From positions 1-12,106 of the forward strand of contig CALAEX010000038.1 of NCBI GenBank assembly GCA_937891165.1: DNA of 12,106 bases, written 5' to 3'. Positions 1-5,745 of this stretch are shown here, piece by piece (position 1 is the stretch's first letter; each line of letters opens with the position of its first letter). The notes under the pieces were generated by a model. It saw only the letters and a program-made list of their open reading frames with translations. It was not told the DNA's origin and ran no database searches. The translations under genes were made by a program, and so were the position numbers. This DNA comes from an uncultured Lachnospiraceae bacterium. Lineage in GTDB: Bacteria; Bacillota; Clostridia; Lachnospirales; Lachnospiraceae.

Positions 1-387
1 TATCATGGGACAGGAAACAAAGCAAAAACAGAGATAGAACAGGTAATAGCCAAAATAGTAGCATATAGTAAACGAACAAGAAAAGATATGTGTATCGAAG
101 CGTTAGATTTCAAGAAAACAAAAGCAAGTACAGGGAAAGCAAAACAAGGAAGAGGAAAAAACTATCAACGAATGTTACATTTGTTTGATTATAGTAGATA
201 CCAAAAGACAATAGAAAATAGTACACATAGACAAAAAGTAAGACTACAAAAAGTAGCACCTTATTACACTAGTAGAATAGGGAAAGAAAAGTATAGTGAT
301 TCGAAAAAATTAAATGTGCATCAAGCAGCGAGCTATGTGATAGCAAGAAAAGGACAAGGATTTTGTGATAGGTTAAAAAGAGCATAA
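1..387 (+). CDS. TnpB-like RNA-guided nuclease/transposon protein, C-terminal part (5' end outside window)
   Basis: The frame is open from base 1 to a TAA at 385-387, giving 128 visible codons; the start lies upstream of the window. The sequence matches the C-terminal half of IS200/IS605-type TnpB proteins. CIEALDF (visible residues 31-37) corresponds to the RuvC-II strand with glutamate E33. A basic NYQRMLHLFDYSRYQ stretch follows, then APYYTS (86-91), then NVHQAASYVIARKGQGF (105-121). It belongs to the subgroup that lacks the CxxC...CxxC zinc finger between the YTS motif and the last helix, often annotated as TnpB-related accessory protein. The usual D-x-N-A-A RuvC-III aspartate is not obvious: H-Q-A-A stands there. 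Known TnpB proteins are guide-RNA-directed nucleases encoded by transposons; whether this one is catalytically active cannot be told from the fragment. No tnpA is visible. Confidence 0.85.
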   Translation, partial: YHGTGNKAKTEIEQVIAKIVAYSKRTRKDMCIEALDFKKTKASTGKAKQGRGKNYQRMLHLFDYSRYQKTIENSTHRQKVRLQKVAPYYTSRIGKEKYSDSKKLNVHQAASYVIARKGQGFCDRLKRA

Positions 388-589
388 AAAATCTTCTTAT
401 AAGGCAGACACTAAGACCAAGGGATGTTAGGTCTGTTGCTTATAGGAAGAAGAAAAGAATGGTTAGATACGATGACTTTTATGTAACCCCTCTGGTTAGA
501 GAATCTAAGTAGTAGAGAATAGAAGAAACAAGTATCTAATTGCCTATCCGTAAGGGTGAGAAAGTTAGAGGATAAGTTTGTCTAAGTTT
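388..589 (+). ncRNA. candidate omega-RNA/right-end region of the TnpB element
   Basis: This stretch has no gene. It directly follows the tnpB-like stop and is dense in complementary arms. One imperfect hairpin spans 393-452: CTTCTT 393-398 with AAGAAG 447-452, ATAAG 399-403 with CTTAT 439-443, and CAGAC 405-409 with GTCTG 431-435. A second stem joins TTAGATAC (463-470) to GTATCTAA (532-539) around an inner CTCT-GGTT-AGAG hairpin. A third pairs TATCC (545-549) with GGATA (570-574), and CCGTAA (548-553) could instead pair with TTACGG (595-600). In known TnpB systems the guide RNA scaffold spans the 3' end of tnpB and the element's right end, and the guide is whatever lies just past that end. 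The position fits, but the exact RNA ends and the element boundary are not visible. Confidence 0.45.
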
Positions 590-1042
590 CTAAGTTACGG
601 TTGGTTTACTGCTGACTAATGTTGCTGTTCTATTTTCTGCTCGTCCGTAATTAACGTAGTGGAAATAATATCCTACAATATCGTCTCCAAATTCTTTTAC
701 TACGTCTTTATTACAATACTTATAAACCGTATAATCAAATTCTCTGCTACCACTTCTGCCTTCATAAATTCCAGAAGTTAAGAAATGATTCGTTGCTGCC
801 GCATAGTCCTTGCCTACCACTTTTGCTACGTCGGTATTAATACTTAAGACATCTTCATTTGCCATACAATAATACTCAAAATCATACAGACTTGCCTCGA
901 TTTCTGCTCTTAACATATCATCACTAGCGATTCCACTGACTTCATTGGCATAAGTAGTCATGACTCCTTGACTTAATCCAGAAGTCACAAGCATTGCCCC
1001 TACCATACAACTAGACACTATTTGTTTTACTTTTTTGTACAT
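590..1042 (-). CDS. secreted protein with tandem 40-residue surface repeats, probably C-terminally truncated
   Basis: This encodes 150 residues. The N-terminus is a signal peptide: KK near the start, a hydrophobic stretch at about 8-28, and probable cleavage after TYA (residue 32). Two copies of a repeat common in clostridial cell-surface proteins follow at about 53-99 and 100-140. They share the pattern FxYxxYxxxNxDV...G.D...xxHFxxxGxxEGR. The protein ends in a Ser/Thr-rich tail (TLVSSKPTVT) that looks like the start of a linker to a missing domain. The stop lies at the presumed right edge of the TnpB element, so insertion may have cut the gene. A strong ribosome binding site (GAGGAGGTG, 1048-1056) sits 5 bases before the ATG. 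The role is unknown; a cell-surface or secreted function is inferred from the signal peptide and repeats. Intact short homologues elsewhere would argue against truncation. Confidence 0.7.
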   Translation of the reverse strand: MYKKVKQIVSSCMVGAMLVTSGLSQGVMTTYANEVSGIASDDMLRAEIEASLYDFEYYCMANEDVLSINTDVAKVVGKDYAAATNHFLTSGIYEGRSGSREFDYTVYKYCNKDVVKEFGDDIVGYYFHYVNYGRAENRTATLVSSKPTVT

Positions 1043-1047
1043 TCGTA

Positions 1048-1077
1048 CACCTCCTCAATAAATTTATATATGATAAA
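1048..1077 (-). repeat. leader module shared with 5895-5923 (18-nt identity plus ribosome binding site)
   Basis: The plus-strand sequence aaatttatatatgataaa (1060-1077) plus the ribosome binding site (1048-1056) recurs at 5906-5923 and 5895-5903 with nearly the same spacing (3 versus 2 bases). In the minus-strand sense this reads TTTATCATATATAAATTT followed by a GGAGGTG site. Both copies lead into surface-protein sequence. They probably derive from a common 5' untranslated region of a paralogous secreted-protein family. Confidence 0.7.
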
Positions 1078-1115
1078 TATTCATATATTTCGCTTTAGAT
1101 TTTTTTTATCCCCAA

Positions 1116-1152
1116 AAAAATGTTACAATTCATATTAAAATGTAACATTTTT
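1116..1152. promoter_or_regulatory. 12-bp inverted repeat in the leader of the secreted-protein gene
   Basis: AAAAATGTTACA (1116-1127) and TGTAACATTTTT (1141-1152) are perfect reverse complements separated by 13 bases. The core half-site is TGTTACA/TGTAACA. It lies 74 to 110 bases upstream of the ATG at 1042. On the minus strand it is followed by a run of seven T, so it could be a weak attenuator. With G+C-poor arms and a short symmetric core, an operator for a dimeric repressor is at least as likely. No regulator gene for it is recognised in the window. Confidence 0.5.
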
Positions 1153-1196
1153 AAGGGAAAATTTAGAATTTAAATATAATAAGCTATTAATAAAAT

Positions 1197-1240
1197 AAAA
1201 GCTACCACGTTTTTTTCTCTAAAAAATCATGATAGCTTTT
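1197..1240 (-). terminator. rho-independent terminator of the HTH-ATPase-nuclease gene
   Basis: Read on the minus strand, AAAAGCTATCATG (1240-1228) pairs with CGTGGTAGCTTTT (1209-1197) over 13 positions, two of them G-U, with an 18-base loop. The tail then reads TTTTATTTTATTA. On the plus strand the two wobble positions become C-A mismatches, so the hairpin is stronger as a minus-strand transcript. It lies about 30 bases after the stop at 1271. Confidence 0.8.
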
Positions 1241-1270
1241 GTTTCGTTTTAAAATAATCAAAAAATATTC

Positions 1271-3148
1271 CTATTGTGTTTTACTCATTATCTTAACATA
1301 CTTTTTATAAAAAGAAATTCCAATTTTTATAAACTGATGAATCCCTTCTTGCTTCATTACTGTTATATACTCTTTTTGGTCAATTTGGTTCAAAGCTTCT
1401 TTTGCTGACTTTTCTAATTCTATCTCTATCGTATCTTCTGATGTTTTGTCTTTCAGAACTTTCAATTCCATTATAATACCTGGCATCTTTTTATCAAATG
1501 GCATTAACTGAATATCATATCTTCCATGTCCTGACTCTTTATTAAAATCAATCCGATACAACTGATTCATAATAGCACAAATTCCAAGCAAGAATCCATG
1601 ATAAAAATTTTCATGAGCATAGTCAAAAGAACTAATCGTATGCAGTAACAACTTTTGTAACTGTTCTTGCAATTTAATAATATCTTGTTGGATAATTGCT
1701 TGTTGAATATCCATAGCTACTGAGAAAGGAATTTTTTCTGAAAGTGCAGAAAGAATCTCTTTTTCATATACAGAAAGTATTTCTTTATTTGGAATAGAAA
1801 TATGATAAATCGAATTATCTCCAAATAAATTTTCTCTTTGCACTGTTTTTAAATAGCCTGCTGCCAATAAAAAGCTATAAATAGTAGTAGGATTATTTGT
1901 TATCTCTGGATAAATAACCGCCATATCTATATAAGAAACTATGGACTGTCCTTGCATTAGTTTTTGTAAATTTTCTTTCGTTTCTTCATTCGCTTCTGAA
2001 ACAATTTGACGGATAATACTATTATCTCCTGTAGATTGCCAAAATGCTTTTGGAACACAATCATTATAAAAATAATTAATCACAGACCATGGGTTAAATA
2101 TTTCTTGCTTCCCAAAACAATATCCATCATACCAACTACAAATTTCATCATAATTAGAAGTTACCTGATAATATTCTGTCATTTCTTTCACTTCTTTAGA
2201 AGTAAAACCAAAATAGGCACTATATTTCTCATCTAACATAGAATGAACGGTCAAATTGTTTAATCCACTAAAAATACTTTCTTTTGCCACTCGTAAAATA
2301 CCTGTTAAAAATCCAAACGCAAGATTAGAATTATCCTTAAAAGCACCTGAAAATAAATTACGCATAAAACTAACAATCTGTTCATAATAATCTAAAGAAT
2401 ATCCTTGATGAATGGGTGTATCATACTCATCAATAATAATTATCGCAGGTACTTCATAGTGAACATGAAGCATATAAGAAAGATTTTGTAACGCATTTGT
2501 TAAACCAACTTCTGTCACCGTTCCTTCTATCACACTACGAAAATATTTTTTATCATATTCGTTACACATATCACTTTCTAACAAAATCATATGTCTTCGA
2601 TATTCTTTTGCAATCACTTCTTGTATTGCCTCATACGTTTGCTTCCATGTCAAAAATTTAACATCTTTAAACGTAAGAAATATGACGGGATATTTCCCTT
2701 GCTCTTGCCGATATTCTCTCCCACAATTCCAAATGGCTAAATTTTTAAAATAGAGAGAAGTATCTTTCTTGGAAATTTCAAAGAACGTCTTTATCATATC
2801 CATCGTAAGCGTTTTTCCAAATCTTCTTGGACGAGTAAATAAAGATACTTGAGGACGAGTATCTAAAAAATCTTTTAATAAAAGCGTCTTATCCACATAA
2901 TAATACTCTGTCACTAACTTCTTAAAATCAGACACTCCAATCGGCAACGGCAATTTTTTCGTGCCTGTCGTAATATTAGAAAATTTATTCTTACGTCCAT
3001 CCACTGGCTTTTTTGTATGAATAGGAAGTAACCATACTCCTAACTCTTTTTTTGCACCTTCAATACGACCATTTCTACAAAGAGTGGTAATTCTTCTCTC
3101 CGAAAGCCTCCAATCTTTTGCAGCAGTTTTCACATCCATATAGTTCAT
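1271..3148 (-). CDS. HTH - AAA-like ATPase - PD-(D/E)XK nuclease fusion protein
   Basis: This encodes 625 residues. Residues 1-55 resemble a MerR/excisionase-type winged helix (KTAAKDWRLSERRITTLCRNG then GVWLLP). Residues 66-370 match the AAA-ATPase-like family (PF09820 type): LPLPIGVSDFKKL, YVDKT, the degenerate P-loop TRPRRFGKT (105-113) and the Walker B strand AIIIIDEYDT (235-244). The C-terminal part matches PDDEXK_9 (PF08011 type): nuclease residues D545 in GRYDIQL, E561 and K563 in MELKVLK, then SAKEALNQIDQKEY (581-594). Such genes are common and often multicopy in Clostridia and Bacteroidetes. Their function is not established; a link to mobile elements or defence is inference. It is monocistronic, with its own promoter (3181-3209) and terminator (1197-1240). 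The start ATG follows AAGGAA (3157-3162). M4 is an alternative start. Confidence 0.88.
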   Translation of the reverse strand: MNYMDVKTAAKDWRLSERRITTLCRNGRIEGAKKELGVWLLPIHTKKPVDGRKNKFSNITTGTKKLPLPIGVSDFKKLVTEYYYVDKTLLLKDFLDTRPQVSLFTRPRRFGKTLTMDMIKTFFEISKKDTSLYFKNLAIWNCGREYRQEQGKYPVIFLTFKDVKFLTWKQTYEAIQEVIAKEYRRHMILLESDMCNEYDKKYFRSVIEGTVTEVGLTNALQNLSYMLHVHYEVPAIIIIDEYDTPIHQGYSLDYYEQIVSFMRNLFSGAFKDNSNLAFGFLTGILRVAKESIFSGLNNLTVHSMLDEKYSAYFGFTSKEVKEMTEYYQVTSNYDEICSWYDGYCFGKQEIFNPWSVINYFYNDCVPKAFWQSTGDNSIIRQIVSEANEETKENLQKLMQGQSIVSYIDMAVIYPEITNNPTTIYSFLLAAGYLKTVQRENLFGDNSIYHISIPNKEILSVYEKEILSALSEKIPFSVAMDIQQAIIQQDIIKLQEQLQKLLLHTISSFDYAHENFYHGFLLGICAIMNQLYRIDFNKESGHGRYDIQLMPFDKKMPGIIMELKVLKDKTSEDTIEIELEKSAKEALNQIDQKEYITVMKQEGIHQFIKIGISFYKKYVKIMSKTQ

Positions 3149-3180
3149 AAAACTTCTTCCTTTTTCTCATTGATATTATT

Positions 3181-3209
3181 ATTATATGTCAAATCAAAGT
3201 ATATATCAA
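3181..3209 (-). promoter_or_regulatory. sigma-A-type promoter of the HTH-ATPase-nuclease gene
   Basis: On the minus strand, TTGATA (3209-3204) is followed after exactly 17 bases by TATAAT (3186-3181). That is five of six bases at -35 and a perfect -10. Transcription would start near 3174, about 25 bases before the ATG at 3148. Confidence 0.75.
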
Positions 3210-3245
3210 TATAAGAAGAACAATAAAAAGAATAATGCAAATAAA

Positions 3246-3273
3246 AAATACTCCCTAAAAACAGGAAGTATTT
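3246..3273 (-). terminator. orphan minus-strand terminator-like hairpin
   Basis: On the minus strand AAATACTTCCT (3273-3263) pairs with AGGGAGTATTT (3256-3246), 11 bp with one wobble, across a 6-base loop. A T-rich tail (TTTTTATTT) follows. In the plus sense one pair is lost and no T-run follows. No minus-strand gene is visible between here and 3517, so what it terminates is unclear. It may insulate the downstream promoter at 3181-3209. Confidence 0.55.
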
Positions 3274-3410
3274 ATGTTAAAAAATGTAAATTAAAAAGTA
3301 GTATGTAATGATACAATTTGTTTGAAATTTCAACAAAAAGCTGTTTTCTTTTGAGTTTGTAGTAACATTATAAAACAAAATTATTGAAATAATATTTTAT
3401 TCAAACTAAG

Positions 3411-3462
3411 ATATACTTTATTAAATATATTTTGTAAGATAAATATATTTAATAAAGTATAT
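3411..3462. repeat. perfect 22-bp inverted repeat with 8-bp spacer
   Basis: Bases 3411-3432 are the exact reverse complement of 3441-3462, with TGTAAGAT between them. The arms are almost pure A+T, with one C or G each. The right arm ends 5 bases before the -35 box of the operon promoter. It could be a cruciform, a regulator site, an upstream promoter element or a weak terminator insulating the operon. Perfect identity over 22 bases is more than composition alone would readily give. Confidence 0.7.
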
Positions 3463-3467
3463 TTTTA

Positions 3468-3511
3468 TTGACTTTATACATCCTATAGAATATAGTAAAT
3501 GTAGCGAGGTG
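3468..3511 (+). promoter_or_regulatory. promoter, candidate operator and ribosome binding site of the XRE-ATPase-TOPRIM operon
   Basis: TTGACT (3468-3473) and TATAGT (3491-3496) lie 17 bases apart, each one mismatch from consensus. Overlapping the -10 box is the inverted repeat CTATA-GAA-TATAG (3483-3495), the size and placement expected for an XRE-family autorepressor site. The ribosome binding site GAGGTG (3506-3511) is 6 bases before ATG 3518, so that ATG is preferred over the GTG at 3509, which lies inside the site. Confidence 0.72.
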
Positions 3512-3517
3512 AATAAG

Positions 3518-3826
3518 ATGAATGATTTTCAAAATTTTTTAGACAAAACCTTAACACAAATTAATATTAAGGCTATGAAAGAGAATAATACAGAAGTATG
3601 TGAGTACGATATTTACAAAGAAATTAGAGAACTTGTTATAACAGCAAGGCATAAAGCAGGTCTTACCCAAAAAGAATTATCAACTAAGAGTGGACTTACT
3701 CAAGCTAATATTAGTAATATTGAAAAGGGCATCACCCATCCGACCATTGATTCACTAAAAAAAATAGCAGATGCAACAGGCAGAAGGTTAATAATTCAAT
3801 TTGGAGATAGAGAGGTAATATTGTAA
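3518..3826 (+). CDS. XRE-family helix-turn-helix regulator of the operon
   Basis: This encodes 102 residues from the ATG that follows a well-spaced GAGGTG; a GTG nine bases earlier would overlap that site. The C-terminal half is a classic Cro/CI helix-turn-helix: ARHKAGLTQKELSTKSGLTQ, then ANISNIEKG and HPTIDSLKKIADATGRRL, ending in a short beta strand (IIQFGDREVIL) as in HigA-type antitoxins. The N-terminal 35 or so residues look helical and may hold a dimerisation or partner surface. Its TAA shares one base with the next gene's ATG, so the two are translationally coupled. It most likely represses the operon by binding the inverted repeat on the -10 box. An antitoxin-like role toward the ATPase/TOPRIM pair is possible but not shown by the sequence. 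Confidence 0.88.
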   Translation: MNDFQNFLDKTLTQINIKAMKENNTEVCEYDIYKEIRELVITARHKAGLTQKELSTKSGLTQANISNIEKGITHPTIDSLKKIADATGRRLIIQFGDREVIL

Positions 3827-4923
3827 TGGCAATGATTAGTAAATTAACAATTGAAAAATTTCGTGGAATTCACAATTTAAAAATTGACAATTTAAACCAC
3901 ATAAACTTGTTTGTTGGTGATAATAACTGCGGAAAAACAAGCGTCATGGAAGCGTTGCAATTTTTCAGAACATCAGAGTTATTGGGTAATCTTTATATTA
4001 TTGCAAGGCAAAGAGAAAGCATATTTTGGCTGAATTCAAATTCTTTATACGAGAACTTTATCTGTATGTTTCCACATGATGAAAACAATTTAGAAATTCA
4101 TGTATCCGGAGTTTCTAATGGAAAAGATATATCATATAACATCACTGGAAAAGAAAAACAAATTCTTATTGACATAAAAGAATTAGATAGATTCTTTGTA
4201 CAAGAAAATATGGATTGGTTAGCCTTAGAACCAAAGACAGAGGAATTTGATGGCGTTATTTCTTACAAATATGGAAAATTTGTCAAAGAAGAACCAATGA
4301 AAATAAACCGATTAACTGGAATTTCTGGAACTCCTGTATCAGAATCGGAAGAATTCAAAATAATTTATGTATCACCTTTTGAGCATTTAAAAGGAAGTAT
4401 CATTAATCAAATTATTAAAAATGATGGGTATAAAGAAATCTGTTTAAAAGCATTACAATTATTTGATGAAAATATTGAGGATATGATAATATTTAAAAGT
4501 GATATTAGCAACAGACCTGTAGAATACTTGAAACATAAAAGATTAGGAAATATGCCATTGTCTACCTTTGGTGATGGTATAAAAAAGGTTCTTGTATTAT
4601 CTAATGCTATTGCAAAGGCAACTGGAGGAATCCTATTGATTGATGAGATGGAAACTGCTATTCATAAAAAATATTATGATGATATTTTTAAATTTATTGT
4701 AAAAGTTTGCAAAGCATTTGATGTTCAAGTATTTATTACTACTCACAGTTTAGAAGCTATTGATGCACTTTTGGCTACACAAGATTATGAACAACAAACA
4801 ATAGAGGATAGTATTAATGTAGTAACATTGAAAAGAGAAAATAATACTACGTATTCAAGAGTTCTTTCTGGAAGAGAAGTTGCACAAAATCGAGAAGCCT
4901 TCGGATTCGAGGTTCGCTTATGA
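3826..4923 (+). CDS. OLD/ABC-type ATPase (AriA-like) of a split ATPase-TOPRIM defence-like system
   Basis: This encodes 365 residues with all SMC/OLD-like ATPase motifs. The N-terminus ISKLTIEKFRGIHNLKI is typical of AAA_15/AAA_21 proteins. The Walker A is GDNNCGKTS (31-39), the signature is LSTFGDG (245-251), the Walker B is GGILLIDEMETAIH (267-280, with D273 and E274), and the H-loop is ITTHS (H307). The insert between Walker A and signature is fairly short, with no long coiled coil. No nuclease domain is fused; the TOPRIM-like part is the next gene, overlapping by 4 nt. In PARIS, AriA ATPases assemble, sense a phage trigger and hold or release the AriB TOPRIM effector; the same division of labour is inferred here. 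It is shorter than I recall for AriA, so it may be a distinct branch. No UvrD-type helicase is present, which argues against Gabija. Confidence 0.88.
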   Translation: MAMISKLTIEKFRGIHNLKIDNLNHINLFVGDNNCGKTSVMEALQFFRTSELLGNLYIIARQRESIFWLNSNSLYENFICMFPHDENNLEIHVSGVSNGKDISYNITGKEKQILIDIKELDRFFVQENMDWLALEPKTEEFDGVISYKYGKFVKEEPMKINRLTGISGTPVSESEEFKIIYVSPFEHLKGSIINQIIKNDGYKEICLKALQLFDENIEDMIIFKSDISNRPVEYLKHKRLGNMPLSTFGDGIKKVLVLSNAIAKATGGILLIDEMETAIHKKYYDDIFKFIVKVCKAFDVQVFITTHSLEAIDALLATQDYEQQTIEDSINVVTLKRENNTTYSRVLSGREVAQNREAFGFEVRL

Positions 4924-5645
4924 ATAAACTTATTTTATGCGAAGGAAAAACAGATGCTATTTTACTCAGCTACTATCTAGGAAAAATGGAAGGTTGGAAA
5001 TTTATAAAAAAAGGACCAAGTGGTTTAATCATTCAACAACCTAATGATAATGAATCCATCAGTTGGTACAAAAGACAAGATGACTATCTTTTGATTTGTG
5101 GTGTTGGTGGAAAAGATAACTTTGGTCATTTTTTTAATGAACGAATTAAAACACCACAGATTATGACAAATGCATTTGAAAAAATAGCAATCATTACAGA
5201 TAGAGATAATAGAGACAAAAAAGAAATTTGTACTTCTTTATTAGAAGATATGTCAGGATTTTTTTCAAATATTCAAGATAGAATATGGCGTAAAAACATA
5301 TATGATGATGGATTTGGTATAGAAAAAACAATAGAATTACTATTGGTAATTATACCAAAAAAACATTTAGGTGCATTAGAAAATGTAATGCTCTCTGCAA
5401 TATCAGAAGACCCATATGATAAAAATATCGTAGATAAAGTAGCTGTGTTTGTTCAACAAATGAGAACAGAAGCAACTAAATACATATCCACAGAAAGACT
5501 GCAACTGAAAGCACACTTAGGCGTTACTTGGGCTGTACAGTTCCCCGAAAAAGTATTCAGTATGATTGATGAGCAAATTAACAGTATTCCATGGGAAAAA
5601 TATGAAACACTAAAAGAATGTTTTGGAATATTGAGTGAACTGTAA
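4920..5645 (+). CDS. TOPRIM-like protein (DUF3226/DUF4435 type, AriB-like effector candidate)
   Basis: This encodes 241 residues and starts in an ATGA overlap with the ATPase gene. The N-terminus LILCEGKTDAILLSYYL has the TOPRIM glutamate (E8) in the E-G-x-x-D context. GVGGKDNF (61-68) is followed by the acidic strand KIAIITDRDN with D94 and D96, the expected DxD. LGALENVMLSAI (150-161, E154) and ERLQLKAHLGV (192-202) resemble the conserved C-terminal motifs of DUF3226/DUF4435 proteins. TOPRIM domains bind metal and cut nucleic acid; in PARIS the TOPRIM partner AriB, once released by the ATPase, cleaves host tRNA. Pairing with an upstream OLD-type ATPase supports an effector role, but the family call is by motif only. 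A strong terminator follows at 5677-5716. Confidence 0.8.
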   Translation: MNKLILCEGKTDAILLSYYLGKMEGWKFIKKGPSGLIIQQPNDNESISWYKRQDDYLLICGVGGKDNFGHFFNERIKTPQIMTNAFEKIAIITDRDNRDKKEICTSLLEDMSGFFSNIQDRIWRKNIYDDGFGIEKTIELLLVIIPKKHLGALENVMLSAISEDPYDKNIVDKVAVFVQQMRTEATKYISTERLQLKAHLGVTWAVQFPEKVFSMIDEQINSIPWEKYETLKECFGILSEL

Positions 5646-5676
5646 GTTCCTCAAAAGTTTTTTATCAGAGTAAATA

Positions 5677-5716
5677 ACTCCCTACTTTAATACCTTACAC
5701 ATTTAAAGTAGGGAGT
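5677..5716 (+). terminator. terminator of the ATPase-TOPRIM operon, probably bidirectional
   Basis: ACTCCCTACTTTAA (5677-5690) and TTAAAGTAGGGAGT (5703-5716) form a perfect 14-bp stem with a 12-base loop. ATTCTTCCCTTTAT follows on the plus strand and TATTTA on the minus strand. It starts 32 bases after the TOPRIM stop. It also lies just past the end of the minus-strand leucine-rich-repeat remnant, so it can serve both directions. Confidence 0.8.
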
Positions 5717-5745
5717 ATTCTTCCCTTTATAGCAATCAAGCAAAT

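Larger units (their letters stand above)
3149..3517. other. regulatory intergenic region between divergent genes
   Basis: These 369 bases carry no convincing open frame on either strand. They hold the minus-strand promoter of the HTH-ATPase-nuclease gene (3181-3209), an orphan minus-oriented terminator-like hairpin (3246-3273), a perfect 22-bp inverted repeat (3411-3462), and the promoter and ribosome binding site of the plus-strand defence-like operon (3468-3511). A 12-bp palindrome, TTGAAATTTCAA, lies at 3322-3333. The rest is simple AT-rich sequence. Confidence 0.7.

Noticed and set aside
2006..2236. Plus-strand open frame inside the HTH-ATPase-nuclease gene
   Set aside because: It is antisense to a well-supported coding region with recognisable domains; its low-complexity residues match a shadow frame.
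3518..5645. HigBA-type toxin-antitoxin or Gabija system
   Set aside because: The HigA-like XRE gene has no RelE/HigB-type toxin beside it, and there is no UvrD-type helicase as in Gabija. The ATPase and TOPRIM-like protein are separate chains, so the split OLD/PARIS-like reading fits better.
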